This document shows, piece by piece, positions 1 to 8,676 of a DNA stretch of 64,000 nucleotides. The stretch is from positions 3,534,001-3,598,000 of the forward strand of contig NZ_CP061038.1 of NCBI RefSeq assembly GCF_014490665.1, in the 5' to 3' direction. Position numbers and translations under genes: made by a program. Source of the DNA: Sphingomonas alpina (lineage in GTDB: Bacteria; Pseudomonadota; Alphaproteobacteria; Sphingomonadales; Sphingomonadaceae). The notes under the pieces are model-generated. The model ran no database searches, was not told where the DNA came from, and saw only the letters and a list, made by a program, of their open reading frames with translations. Positions within the stretch are counted from its first letter, which is position 1. Each line of letters begins with the position of its first letter.

Positions 1-366
1 TTGCGAGCATCGAGGCGACGATGAACGAAAGCATTCAACTTCCTTGGACACAGAGGATACGCGGAGCAATTTTCAACTTGGCCGGAGTGTATCGGGAGCC
101 GCCGGCGTCTGCAAATGGGCGTGAACCGGCCGGCGGCTTGCGGCGCCATGACCCAATTTCGGGCGTTCGGGCAGCACTTCGCGCTTCCCGAAACCAGACG
201 CTCATTCATGTTATAATTTCGGCTCGGATTGGGCCCGTAGCAGTCAGGCAGCTTTTGAGCGGCATGCCATAAAAGCGGAACTGCGCCGCGCGCGCCTCGA
301 CAGCCCCTGAACGGAGTTCGGCGGCTGTATCGGGTGTTTGGGCCGACCAGCGCTGCCATTTGTTTT
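1..366. other. Left edge, no supported gene
   Basis: This stretch precedes the MarR gene that ends at 367. A short open frame on the plus strand (21-272) has no recognisable motif, no ribosome binding site at a sensible distance and an arginine-rich composition typical of an accidental frame in GC-rich DNA. I see no RNA gene, repeat or mobile-element end here. Confidence 0.5.
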
Positions 367-801
367 TTAAATCCGATTGAACTTCCTTAGCAAGCCGATG
401 AACAGAGTGAGTTCGGCATCACTCCACCCAGCCACGCGCGAAAAGAACGCGTCGGATTTGACCGCGTTCGCGGCTTGAATTCCATTATGACCCGCGTCCG
501 TCAGGCTATAAACGATCGCCCGCCCATCGCTCGGATCAGCCGAAGTGTCCGCCAGCCCGTTGTCGCAAAGGGATTTCGCCAACCGGCTGATGGCGCTTTT
601 GTCCATGTCGAGCCGTTCCGCGAGGCCCCCTGCCTTTGTCGGGCCCTGGCCGGCAAGCATGGCCGCAAGCTGGTAAGCGGCCGGCTGAAGATCAGGATGA
701 AACCGGGCGGCCGACGCGGCCATGACGGTTCGGGACGCCATGAGCAGACCGTTCAACTCGCTGCCCAATTCCGTCGCAAGCTCCTTACGCGTCTTGCTCA
801 T
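367..801 (-). CDS. MarR family transcriptional regulator
   Basis: Winged-helix repressor of the MarR family, cytoplasmic and dimeric by family knowledge. The middle of the protein shows the recognition helix region (GGLAERLDMDKSAISRLAKSL) followed by the wing (DPSDGRAIVYSLTDAG), the usual MarR signature. The start at 801 (MSKTRKE) is chosen because GGAG lies six bases upstream; a longer frame begins at 852 but has no ribosome site. It is divergent from the SDR gene at 858, and an 18-bp imperfect palindrome lies in the gap, so autoregulation and control of the SDR gene are likely. The ligand is unknown. Confidence 0.9.
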   Translation of the reverse strand: MSKTRKELATELGSELNGLLMASRTVMAASAARFHPDLQPAAYQLAAMLAGQGPTKAGGLAERLDMDKSAISRLAKSLCDNGLADTSADPSDGRAIVYSLTDAGHNGIQAANAVKSDAFFSRVAGWSDAELTLFIGLLRKFNRI

Positions 802-857
802 TGGTTTCTCCAGCTGATCGCAAAGGGATTTTGATGGACTTTTGTCCACCAATTTGA

Positions 858-875
858 TTGATGGATATATATCAA
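858..875. promoter_or_regulatory. Putative MarR operator
   Basis: The sequence TTGATGGATATATATCAA is an imperfect palindrome in which seven of nine arm positions pair. It lies between the divergent MarR and SDR genes and overlaps the first possible start codons of the SDR gene. Its size and AT-rich centre fit MarR operators. Assignment is by position and symmetry only. Confidence 0.5.
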
Positions 876-1760
876 CTAAATGATGCTGTGCCTATGTTCA
901 CTCGACCAAGAATTCTCATCACTGGCGCCACCGACGGAATCGGCCAACTCGCCGCTTTGGACCTGGCCCGACGCGGCGCGCACCTCATCCTGACCGCGCG
1001 CAGCGAGGCCAAAGCTGACCAGACCTGCGCCGCGATCGAGGCAGTCGCGCCCGGCACTCCGGTCGATGTGCATTTCGTTGACTTCTCCGATCTGGCAGCC
1101 GTGGTGATGACCGGCAAGGCCATTGCTGCGCAGCATCAGCGCATTGATGTGCTTATCAACAATGCGGGCCTGCATGCTTTCGAACAGCGAGTCACCAAGG
1201 ACGGTTATTCGGAAATGATCGCCGTCAACTATTTCGCCCCTTGGCTGTTGACGGATACCTTACGGGAAACCCTCGCGCATTTTGCGCTATCGCGCATCGT
1301 CACCGTTGGCTCGGAAGCTTCGCGGCAGAGTGGTGGTCTCGATATCGAAAAGGACTTGCTCGACATCGCCCCCTTCACCGCACGGGGATCATCAAGGATC
1401 TATGGCCGCACCAAACTCCTGGACATCATGTTTTCTCTTGAACTGGCCCGGCAACTTGACGGGACAGGTGTCGCCGTCAATTGTCTATGTCCGGGTTTCA
1501 ATGTCACCGGGCTCGGCCGTGAACTGAGCTTTGCTCGTCCAGTCGCCGGGTTGCTGACGTGGCTTGGCATTGGCAATCCCGAGCGTGGCGCAGGGGCCAT
1601 CGTACGGCTGGCCACCGATCCAGCCTTCGGCAAACAGACCGGGGCATATGTCTCGGCGAAGAGCACGCGACTGCTGACACCCGTTGCACCCGCAGATAAC
1701 GAGGAAGCACGGCGACAATTGTGGGAAAAGACGACGGAAACGCTTTCCCGCTTCCGCTGA
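858..1760 (+). CDS. Short-chain dehydrogenase/reductase (SDR)
   Basis: NAD(P)-dependent oxidoreductase with a Rossmann fold. The cofactor motif TGATDGIG is near the N-terminus, NNAG follows in the middle, and the catalytic Tyr-Lys pair appears as YGRTK. The length (about 290-300 residues) and C-terminal extension resemble retinol-dehydrogenase-like SDRs. The frame opens with TTG at 858 and ATG at 861, but the palindrome covering these codons makes ATG at 894 (MFTRPRILITGA) a plausible true start. The gene is divergent from the MarR regulator and probably its target. The substrate cannot be told from sequence. Confidence 0.85.
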   Translation: MMDIYQLNDAVPMFTRPRILITGATDGIGQLAALDLARRGAHLILTARSEAKADQTCAAIEAVAPGTPVDVHFVDFSDLAAVVMTGKAIAAQHQRIDVLINNAGLHAFEQRVTKDGYSEMIAVNYFAPWLLTDTLRETLAHFALSRIVTVGSEASRQSGGLDIEKDLLDIAPFTARGSSRIYGRTKLLDIMFSLELARQLDGTGVAVNCLCPGFNVTGLGRELSFARPVAGLLTWLGIGNPERGAGAIVRLATDPAFGKQTGAYVSAKSTRLLTPVAPADNEEARRQLWEKTTETLSRFR

Positions 1761-1773
1761 TGCCGTGCGGCAT

Positions 1774-2132
1774 TCGGCAGCGGCTAAGGAGAATATCGCG
1801 CCATAGCGCAGAATCGGCGGGATAGCGGAAGAGGGCTGCTACCTACGAATTGGAACAGGAGGTAGACGATCGACGTGACGGGCTGTTGCCATGTCGGGCA
1901 GTGCTGACCCCTTATCCCAGTCGCGGAAGTTTACCGACAGCTTGAAATAGGGCTGCTTTCAAGATCGTCTGTGGCGATGCAGAATAGCCGATTGCGCGCA
2001 TTGCGCCCGTTACCACTCTAGCTGAATGAATGGCCGAAAACGCAGCGCTAGCGCCCGACAGCGGTCGAGCCGTTCTCCACCAATCCCGGACGTTCCGTTT
2101 TTATAGGTTCACGACCTGGCCCTTTAACCGGA
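1774..2132. other. Intergenic, nothing recognised
   Basis: This gap separates the SDR gene from a small secreted protein on the other strand. I find no convincing open frame, hairpin with a T-run, RNA gene or repeat in it. Confidence 0.4.
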
Positions 2133-2384
2133 TCAGTCGCGCCGGACCGCATCCCTGAGCTCGGCGCGCTTCGCCTGGTCGAGCGCCGCGACGGCCTTGG
2201 CGGGGCAATGCACTTCCGCCGGCAAACGCGGGGTCTTGCCCGCTGGCGTGTGGTCGAAGCGCATCGTGCAGCCGGCTTCGCGCTGGGCGGGGGTCAGGGG
2301 TCCGCGCGGGTTTTCGGTGGCTGCGGCAGGCGCGGTCGCGCCGATGACGATCGCGGCGGCAGTGAAGATCAGGGGAAGACGCAT
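2133..2384 (-). CDS. Small secreted protein, 83 aa, unknown
   Basis: A short protein with a clear Sec signal peptide (hydrophobic run to about residue 22, AAA before the probable cleavage site). The mature part is about 60 residues with two cysteines that could form a disulfide in the periplasm. ATG at 2384 is preceded by GGAG at eight bases, which sets the start; the same frame stays open further upstream across the response regulator, but only as an antisense shadow. It is divergent from the two-component genes at 2535. Small secreted proteins beside two-component systems are sometimes targets or sensors, but no such role is shown here. Confidence 0.7.
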   Translation of the reverse strand: MRLPLIFTAAAIVIGATAPAAATENPRGPLTPAQREAGCTMRFDHTPAGKTPRLPAEVHCPAKAVAALDQAKRAELRDAVRRD

Positions 2385-2534
2385 GAAAGGAACTCCGTAT
2401 ATAACTATGGCGTTTGTCTTGCCGTGCCATCTAGGAAGCCGACGTGTCTGGCCATTCGCCCCTGTGTGACAAAGTGTTTCCCGCGGCGCCTGTTCAAGGC
2501 CGCTCGCATTGACCCGCCGGTGGGCGCTCCCTAG

Positions 2535-3293
2535 GTGCGCGGTGTCATGAAACACCACCCGACCGACCCCATTGAAACCAGCAATTCCGCGCCCTCGATC
2601 GTCCTGGTCGAGGATGATCCGGCACTGCGCACTCTCACCACGCGCGCGCTGCAGCAGAATGGCTATCTCGTCCGTCCCGCCGCTTCGGCGCCCGAAATGT
2701 GGCGCGCGCTGGAGGCCGGGCCGGCCGATCTCGTGCTGCTCGACGTGATGCTGCCGCAGACCAGCGGCCTCGATCTGTGCCGTGCGCTGCGTCAGCAAAG
2801 CGACGTGCCGATCATCTTCGTCAGCGCCAAGGGCAGCGAGACCGACCGCGTCGTCGGCCTGGAAATGGGCGCCGACGATTATCTTGCCAAACCATTCGGC
2901 ACTGCCGAACTGCTCGCGCGCGTTCGTGCGGTGCTGCGCCGCGGCGGCCTCGACCGGCGTCACGGCAAGCCCGAACAGGGACTGATCGAATTCGATGGCT
3001 GGACGGTCAACGTGTCGCGCCGCCAGTTGCAATCGCCGAGCGGCGCCGGGGTCGAGCTGACCGGCGCGGAATTCGATCTGCTGATGAGCCTGCTTGACCA
3101 TGCCGGGCGGATCATCGCGCGCGAACGCCTGCTCGAATTGTCGCGTACCCGGCTCGGCGATAGTTCGGACCGCAGTGTCGATGTGCTGATCAGCCGGCTG
3201 CGGCGCAAATTGTCGCATGGCGGCCAGCCTGCGCCGATCGTCACGGTGCGCGGGGTCGGCTATATGTTCAACACGACGGTCACCCGCCATTGA
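2535..3293 (+). CDS. OmpR/PhoB-family response regulator
   Basis: Two-domain DNA-binding response regulator. The receiver domain covers about residues 20-135 with the acidic pair EDD, the phosphoacceptor Asp in LLDVMLPQ, the Thr/Ser switch region FVSAKG and the conserved Lys in LAKPF. The C-terminal winged helix (LTGAEFDLLMSL to VRGVGYMF) is of the OmpR type. The frame begins at GTG 2535, with ATG at 2547 as an alternative. Its stop overlaps the start of the histidine kinase by four bases (ATTGA), so the pair is translationally coupled. Confidence 0.95.
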   Translation: MRGVMKHHPTDPIETSNSAPSIVLVEDDPALRTLTTRALQQNGYLVRPAASAPEMWRALEAGPADLVLLDVMLPQTSGLDLCRALRQQSDVPIIFVSAKGSETDRVVGLEMGADDYLAKPFGTAELLARVRAVLRRGGLDRRHGKPEQGLIEFDGWTVNVSRRQLQSPSGAGVELTGAEFDLLMSLLDHAGRIIARERLLELSRTRLGDSSDRSVDVLISRLRRKLSHGGQPAPIVTVRGVGYMFNTTVTRH

Positions 3294-4651
3294 GGCGTTT
3301 CGTGCGCCCGTCGATCGGCGTTGCCGGCCGCGTGGTCGCTATCCTGCTGCTCGCCATGGTGATCGAATTCGGCGCGAGCACGGTGCTGTACGAGCGCGCC
3401 AGCCAGTTCGCGGTGCGCGAAGATGAGGCGCACCGCCTCGCCGAACATCTCGTCATCTGTCAGCGACTGATCGCCGACACGCCGCCCGAACGGCGCGCCG
3501 CCATGGCAACCGAATTGTCGACCGACCGCTATGCCCTGCGCTGGCGCGCCGAGCTTCCGCCGCCGCCGCCCAACGCGCCCGCGCTCGACACGATGCGGCG
3601 CCAGGTGATCGGCTGGGAACCGGCCTTGGCGAAGAGCAATCTTCGCCTCCAGCTGGTTGCGCCGGGCCATCACGCCATGGTCTCGGGCGGCCTGGTGCTG
3701 CCCGATGGCGACTGGCTGTATTTCCGCACGCTGCAGCCGGTTGCGCGGCTCAGCTCCTCGTTCGACCGGATCCTGCTCGCGCTGATCCCGGCGGTGGTGC
3801 TGATGGTGCTGGGCAGCGCCTTGCTGCGCCGCATGCTGGCACCGCTGCACGGCCTGGCCGAAGCTGCCGACCGGTTCGACGGCGCCGGCGACCATATCGT
3901 GGCCGAGGCGGGGCCGAGCGAGGTGCGGCGCGTCACGGTGGCGTTCAACCGCATGCAGGCACGCATCCGCCATCTGATCACCGATCGCACTCAGGCGCTC
4001 GCCGCGGTCGGCCACGACCTGCGCACACCGCTTGCGCGCCTGTCGCTGCGCGCCGACATGATCGACGACCGCGAAATCGGCGATGCGGTAGCCGGCGACG
4101 TGGCGGAGATGGAGGCGATGGTCGCCTCGCTGCTCGCCTTTCTCGGCGGGGAGGACGAACCCGAACGGCCCGTGCCGACCGACCTGGCGGTGCTGTGCGC
4201 CACGATCGTCGATGCCGGCAGCGATGCCGGGCGCCTGATCACCTATCGCGGGCCCGAGCATCTCGATCTGGTCACGCGTCCGCTCGCGCTGCGCCGCGCG
4301 ATCGGCAATCTGGTCGACAATGCGCTGCGCTACGGCACCCGGGTCGAGGTCGCCTTGCAGCGCAATAGCAATATGGTGATGATCGATATCGAGGATGACG
4401 GCCCCGGCATCCCCCATGCATCGCTTGCCCGCGTGCTTGAGCCGTTCGTGCGGCTCGACGATGCCCGGACGCGCGACACGGTCGGTTTCGGGCTCGGCCT
4501 GGCGATCGTGACCCGCACCGTGGACATGCTGGGCGGGCGCTTCAGCCTCAGCAATCGGTCCTCCGGCGGGCTTTGCGCACGGATCGCTCTGCCGGCCTCG
4601 GTTGAGCTACAGCACCAGCCCGCTCCCCTACCCGGCCACCTCCAAGGCTAG
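3290..4651 (+). CDS. Sensor histidine kinase
   Basis: Inner-membrane sensor kinase partner of the preceding regulator. The order is: first membrane helix near residues 12-30, a short periplasmic sensor of about 120 residues, second helix (ALIPAVVLMVLGSALL), HAMP linker, HisKA with the phosphorylated His in VGHDLRTPLARL, and the HATPase with N box NLVDNALRYG, G1 DDGPGI and G2 GFGLGLAIV. It starts with TTG, overlapping the regulator stop. The extreme C-terminus (HQPAPLPGHLQG) is encoded by a copy of an intergenic repeat also seen near 63.6 kb, so the last dozen residues are probably not conserved. The signal is unknown. Confidence 0.95.
   Translation: MRRFVRPSIGVAGRVVAILLLAMVIEFGASTVLYERASQFAVREDEAHRLAEHLVICQRLIADTPPERRAAMATELSTDRYALRWRAELPPPPPNAPALDTMRRQVIGWEPALAKSNLRLQLVAPGHHAMVSGGLVLPDGDWLYFRTLQPVARLSSSFDRILLALIPAVVLMVLGSALLRRMLAPLHGLAEAADRFDGAGDHIVAEAGPSEVRRVTVAFNRMQARIRHLITDRTQALAAVGHDLRTPLARLSLRADMIDDREIGDAVAGDVAEMEAMVASLLAFLGGEDEPERPVPTDLAVLCATIVDAGSDAGRLITYRGPEHLDLVTRPLALRRAIGNLVDNALRYGTRVEVALQRNSNMVMIDIEDDGPGIPHASLARVLEPFVRLDDARTRDTVGFGLGLAIVTRTVDMLGGRFSLSNRSSGGLCARIALPASVELQHQPAPLPGHLQG
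4614..4639. repeat. Repeat unit captured in kinase 3' end
   Basis: These 26 bases match, at 25 positions, the reverse complement of the right half of the palindrome at 63563-63644. Here the unit is a single arm lying in frame in the last codons of the kinase gene. Confidence 0.65.
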
Positions 4652-4680
4652 ATCAGACTCTACCGGACTCGCTCTACCTG

Positions 4681-4779
4681 CGGTCGTGCTGAGCTTGTCG
4701 AAGCACCGCTCTTCCCTTCGACTGCCTGCCAAGGCAGGCGCTCAGGACAGGCTTCGACAAGCCCAAGGCGAACGGAGGT
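4681..4779. repeat. REP-like palindrome, copy 1
   Basis: An inverted repeat whose arms contain GAGCTTGTCGAAGC and GCTTCGACAAGC, with a second short palindrome (GCCTGCC/GGCAGGC) in the loop. It is the only one of the five dispersed copies that lies between two genes in the same direction; it could attenuate transcription after the kinase gene. Confidence 0.75.
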
Positions 4780-4942
4780 AGTCGGTCAATTCAGCATCGG
4801 CCGGGCGCTGACTGGTGCCGCTTTCCCTCAAAAAAAGACCCGGAAACAATTCGTCACGAAGATGCCGCACCGCAGCAAAGGAGCGCCGCCATATCCTGAT
4901 CCGAACCGTGCCACCCGGCGCGGCGGACTCAGGAGTATTACC

Positions 4943-5644
4943 GTGAACGACTTGATCGGCCGTGTGATCAGTTTCGAAAAGCAGGTCTTTCCGAACCAGA
5001 GCGCACTTTATGCCAGACTGGCGACCGACGGGCAGAGCCCCAAGGCGCTGATGATCTCCTGCGCGGATTCGCGCGTGGCACCCGAACATATCATGCAGGC
5101 AGAACCGGGCGACCTGTTCGTGTGCCGCAATGCGGGCAACATCGTGCCGCCTTTCTCGACTGCCAATGGCGGCGTGTCGTCGACCGTCGAATATGCCGTC
5201 GCGGCGCTCGGCGTGCGCGACATCATCGTCTGCGGCCATTCCGACTGCGGCGCGATGAAGGCGCTGATGAATCCGGAAATGCTTGCCGGCATGCCCAATG
5301 TCGCGGCCTGGCTGCGTCACAGCAGCGCGGCGCACAGTGTGGTCAGCAGCTCCTATCACGATCTCGAAAGCCATGATGCGGTGCGCATCGCGAGCATGGA
5401 GAATGTCGTGATCCAGCTTGCCCATCTGCGCACGCATCCATCGGTCGCCGCTGCCGTGGCGAGCGGCCAGATCGCGCTGCATGGCTGGTTCTTCGACATT
5501 CATGACGGCGTGATGCTGGGCCTTGACGGCGACACCGGCCGCTTCGTCGCGATCCATGAAGATCGCCCGATGCCGGTCGCACTTCGCGCCGCCGATCGCC
5601 GCGCCACCGACTCCGCTTCCGCGGCGCTCGGGGAAGCCGCATGA
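4943..5644 (+). CDS. Beta-class carbonic anhydrase
   Basis: Zinc enzyme interconverting CO2 and bicarbonate in the cytoplasm. The zinc ligands and catalytic dyad are visible as SCADSR (Cys, Asp-Arg) and HSDCG (His and Cys), the standard beta-class pattern; the length of 233 residues is normal. GTG at 4943 is chosen as start because AGGAG lies seven bases upstream; an ATG at 4862 gives an arginine-rich, unlikely extension. Its stop overlaps the ATG of the SulP transporter (ATGA), so the two are coupled. The pairing suggests conversion of transported bicarbonate, or buffering at the transporter mouth. Confidence 0.93.
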   Translation: MNDLIGRVISFEKQVFPNQSALYARLATDGQSPKALMISCADSRVAPEHIMQAEPGDLFVCRNAGNIVPPFSTANGGVSSTVEYAVAALGVRDIIVCGHSDCGAMKALMNPEMLAGMPNVAAWLRHSSAAHSVVSSSYHDLESHDAVRIASMENVVIQLAHLRTHPSVAAAVASGQIALHGWFFDIHDGVMLGLDGDTGRFVAIHEDRPMPVALRAADRRATDSASAALGEAA

Positions 5645-7173
5645 GCGATGTGAAGACCGTTGCCAAGCCGGGCGTTTCCTGGCCGAGCATGGCCGGACTG
5701 CCGCGTGACCTGACCGCCTCGATCGTGGTGTTCCTGGTCGCGATGCCCTTGTGCATGGGCATCGCGATCGCCTCGGGCGTGCCGCCGGAGCGCGGGCTGA
5801 TCACCGGCATCATCGGCGGCATCGTCGTCGGCGCGCTGGCCGGTTCGCCGTTCCAGGTCAGCGGCCCCGCCGCGGGCCTCGCCGTCATCGTGTTCGAAAT
5901 CGTCCGCGACCAGGGCCTGTCGGCGCTCGGGCCGATCCTGCTCATCGCCGGCCTGATTCAGGTCGCCGCGGGCGTCTTCAAGCTCGGCGGCTGGTTCCGC
6001 GCAATCTCGCCCGCGGTGGTGCACGGCATGCTTGCCGGCATCGGCGTGCTGATCGTCGTGGCGCAGTTCCATGTCCTGTTCGACGCCAAGCCCCTCCCCA
6101 GCGGACTTGATAACCTCGCCGCCATGCCGGCGCGGCTGTTCGGCCTGTCGATGGACTGGGCCGGCGCCGAAACCGCCTTTGCGGTGGGTCTGCTGACCAT
6201 CGGCGTGATGCTGGCATGGGAGAAGTTCCGCCCGCAATCGATGCGCCTGGTGCCCGCCGCGCTGATCGGCGTGCTGGTCGCGACCCTGGCCGCATCGGGC
6301 CTTGGCCTCGGCGTGGTCCGGGTCGAAGTGCCGGCATCGATCCTCGGCGCGATCGTGCCGCCGGAAAGCGGCTTGCTCGCAAAGCTGGTCGATCCGGCGA
6401 TCCTCACCGCCGCGCTTGCCATCGCGTTCATCGCCAGCGCCGAGACCCTGCTCTCCGCCGCCGCGGTCGACCGCATGCATGACGGTGTGCGCACCGATTA
6501 CAACAAGGAGCTGCGTGCGCAGGGCATCGGTAACCTGCTGTGCGGCGCGGCCGGCGCTTTGCCGATGACCGGCGTGATCGTGCGCAGTTCGGCCAACGTT
6601 CAGGCCGGCGCGGCGACCCGGTTGTCGGCGATCCTGCACGGCGTGTGGATCCTCGCCTTCATCGCGCTGCTGCCCTGGCTGCTACGCGAGATTCCGATGG
6701 TCGCGCTTGCCGCGGTGCTGGTCGTGACCGGCTGGCGGCTGGTCAGCCTGCAGCATGTCCGCCACCTGTTCCGCGACTATGGCCTGCTCCCCGCGGGCAT
6801 CTGGGCCGCGACTCTGGTGACGGTGGTTGCGGTCGACCTGCTCAGCGGCGTGCTGGTCGGCATCGGCCTGAGCGTGCTGGAGCTCCTCCCGCATCTGAAG
6901 CGCCTGCGCCTGAAGATCGACGAGGAACAGGACGGCACGGACGGCTATCGCATCGCGCTCGACGGCGCGGCGACCTTCGTCTCGCTACCGCGCCTGTCGG
7001 ACTCGCTTGACCGTGCGCCGCACGGCACCGCGATCCAGCTCGACGTGACGCGCCTGTCGGCGGCCGATCATACCAGCGTGGAAATGATCCGCGAATGGCT
7101 CAACCGCCGCCGCGCGGGCGGCGCGGCGATCGAGCTGACCGGCAATGACAACCGCATCGCGGCGCTCGCCTGA
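5641..7173 (+). CDS. SulP-family anion transporter with STAS domain
   Basis: Inner-membrane transporter of the SLC26/SulP family. The N-terminal 400 residues carry 10-14 hydrophobic segments with the family start PRDLTASIVVFLVAMPLCMGIAIASG and the region QVSGPAAGLAVIV; a shortened STAS domain covers about residues 425-505. SulP proteins move sulfate, bicarbonate or other anions. Because a carbonic anhydrase overlaps it upstream, bicarbonate (BicA-like function) is the best guess, not proven. A strong terminator follows at 7205. Confidence 0.9.
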   Translation: MSDVKTVAKPGVSWPSMAGLPRDLTASIVVFLVAMPLCMGIAIASGVPPERGLITGIIGGIVVGALAGSPFQVSGPAAGLAVIVFEIVRDQGLSALGPILLIAGLIQVAAGVFKLGGWFRAISPAVVHGMLAGIGVLIVVAQFHVLFDAKPLPSGLDNLAAMPARLFGLSMDWAGAETAFAVGLLTIGVMLAWEKFRPQSMRLVPAALIGVLVATLAASGLGLGVVRVEVPASILGAIVPPESGLLAKLVDPAILTAALAIAFIASAETLLSAAAVDRMHDGVRTDYNKELRAQGIGNLLCGAAGALPMTGVIVRSSANVQAGAATRLSAILHGVWILAFIALLPWLLREIPMVALAAVLVVTGWRLVSLQHVRHLFRDYGLLPAGIWAATLVTVVAVDLLSGVLVGIGLSVLELLPHLKRLRLKIDEEQDGTDGYRIALDGAATFVSLPRLSDSLDRAPHGTAIQLDVTRLSAADHTSVEMIREWLNRRRAGGAAIELTGNDNRIAALA

Positions 7174-7204
7174 CACCACCCCTGTCCCAGCGGGCCCTGC
7201 GTTT

Positions 7205-7241
7205 TACCCCTCCCGGTCGTCCCGCCGGGAGGGGTATTTTT
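7205..7241 (+). terminator. Rho-independent terminator
   Basis: A perfect 12-bp stem (TACCCCTCCCGG paired with its complement) with an eight-base loop is followed directly by TTTTT on the plus strand. It ends the carbonic anhydrase-SulP unit, and the stem could also serve the convergent methyltransferase gene. Confidence 0.9.
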
Positions 7242-7245
7242 GGCC

Positions 7246-7968
7246 TCAGGCGTTCGCGATCCAGCCACGCCACGCGAATGCCGCGAAGAACAGGCTGACC
7301 TCCGGGAACCCTCCGGCGCGCAGGATTGCCTCATCCTGCCCCGGGCTGAAGGTGGCGAGCCGTGTAGCGACCGCTTCGCGGGCACCGCGCATCTGCTCGG
7401 GATCGGCGCCCATCGCGACGGGATAGGCCACATGGCGGTCGAGCCACAGCTCGCGCTCGGCCCCTTGCGGAAAGCTGAGATGCGCCGCGACGAACGGCGC
7501 ACCAGGCCGAAGCCGGCGGTGGATCTCGCCAACCGTCCGTTCACGCTCCGCTGCGTCGAGAAAATGCAGGGTCAGCAGGCAGACCGCGGCATCGAACGGC
7601 CCGGGCGGCGCATCATCGATATAGCCCTCGATCAGATCGACCCGCGCCATATCGGGCCCGATCGTGCGTTCCGCCAGGCGCAGCATCGCCGCCGCCGGAT
7701 CGACGCCGACAAAGGTCCAGCCGGGATGAGCCTGTGCCAGCACCTGCAGCTCCATGCCGCCGCCCGCGCCCAGCACCAGCACCCGCGCATCGGCCGGCAC
7801 CCGTTCAGCCAGCAGGATCGCCGTCATGCGGTGCAAGGCCTCAAGTCCCGGCACGACGCGGCGCGGCCCCTCGGCATAGTTCGAGACCGCCTCGGGATCG
7901 GAGAAATGCTTCACGAAGGGGTTGTCGGGCGCGACGGCATCGTCCGGCAGGTGATCGTCATGTTTCAT
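7246..7968 (-). CDS. Class I SAM-dependent methyltransferase
   Basis: Soluble methyltransferase of 240 residues. Motif I (VLVLGAGGGMELQVL) binds S-adenosylmethionine, motif II acidic residue is in FVGVDPAAAML, and the post-I and motif IV region reads FDAAVCLLTLHFLD. The fold belongs to the Methyltransf_25/12 type. The substrate is unknown. An 8-bp inverted repeat covers its start codon. It stands alone, convergent with the SulP transporter. Confidence 0.88.
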   Translation of the reverse strand: MKHDDHLPDDAVAPDNPFVKHFSDPEAVSNYAEGPRRVVPGLEALHRMTAILLAERVPADARVLVLGAGGGMELQVLAQAHPGWTFVGVDPAAAMLRLAERTIGPDMARVDLIEGYIDDAPPGPFDAAVCLLTLHFLDAAERERTVGEIHRRLRPGAPFVAAHLSFPQGAERELWLDRHVAYPVAMGADPEQMRGAREAVATRLATFSPGQDEAILRAGGFPEVSLFFAAFAWRGWIANA

Positions 7969-7990
7969 GTACTTTTATATGTTACATGAA
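7964..7990. promoter_or_regulatory. Palindrome over methyltransferase start
   Basis: TTCATGTA and TACATGAA form perfect 8-bp arms separated by 11 bases of AT-rich sequence. The left arm contains the start codon of the methyltransferase, so a bound protein would block transcription or initiation. No regulator gene is adjacent. Confidence 0.45.
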
Positions 7991-8082
7991 GATTACCATG
8001 TCAACACATGCCCCGATCCGGAGCCCGTCATGGGATACGGATTCGTGCCTCGATCATATGAAAAGCATCGGCAAGATGGCAT

Positions 8083-8637
8083 ATGAAGACGATGATCAGG
8101 GTGGCAAGGATCGAGAAGCACTACCAGGAGAACTGGGGCTGCGATGGCGTGCCCTGCCTGTTCGGGAACGGTCCGGTCTCCGACCTTCCCAGCGACTTTA
8201 CGGTTCTAAAATTCCCACCGCGGGTGGGTTGTCCGGCATGGACCTTCGCGACCCGTTGCATGTCACAGCCCGAGGACGACAAACCGCTGGAGCTGCACTG
8301 CTTCTCGACGGACGACGATTTCGGCCTTGTCGAACTTCTCTACATTACGGCGCATTATCATCGCACAGGCAGCGACCTCGATATGGGGCACACAGTTAAT
8401 TTCGGACGACCCTGGTCGCCCGGGTCCCCCCTTGGCTTTGGGCTCGTATCCCTGCCCTATCTGGATGGTCCCCGGCTGGAGATCATGGAATCGACCGGTG
8501 CGCGGTTCCTGTGGCTGTTGCCGATCTCCAGCGATGAAGTCGCGTTCAAACGAGCACACGGTCTCGACGCACTTGAACAGGCGATGGAGCGCACAAGTTT
8601 CGACTATCTCGATCCGTTCCGGCCCAACGTTATCTGA
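8083..8637 (+). CDS. Suppressor-of-fused domain protein
   Basis: A 184-residue protein resembling the bacterial SUFU-like family (PF05076): the HCFSTDDDFGLVELLYITAHYH and HTVNFGRPW stretches followed by LPYLDGPRLEIM and FLWLLPISSDEVAFKRAHGLDALE are typical. Bacterial members are often immunity-type or uncharacterised cytoplasmic proteins. Its GC content appears lower than that of its neighbours. It is monocistronic and convergent with the thioesterase gene. Confidence 0.7.
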   Translation: MKTMIRVARIEKHYQENWGCDGVPCLFGNGPVSDLPSDFTVLKFPPRVGCPAWTFATRCMSQPEDDKPLELHCFSTDDDFGLVELLYITAHYHRTGSDLDMGHTVNFGRPWSPGSPLGFGLVSLPYLDGPRLEIMESTGARFLWLLPISSDEVAFKRAHGLDALEQAMERTSFDYLDPFRPNVI

Positions 8638-8676
8638 ATCTGGCCGAGCCTCCGTACCGGCTCCAAAGCGACCACC

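Noticed and set aside
2385..4417. Long minus-strand open frames opposite the two-component genes
   Set aside because: They are His, Arg and Asp-rich frames opposite strong coding sequence with GC-biased third positions, without motifs or ribosome sites; only the small secreted protein at 2133-2384 is supported.
5500..6639. 379-codon minus-strand frame opposite SulP gene
   Set aside because: Low-complexity Arg/His/Gln content and complete overlap with a well-supported transporter gene.
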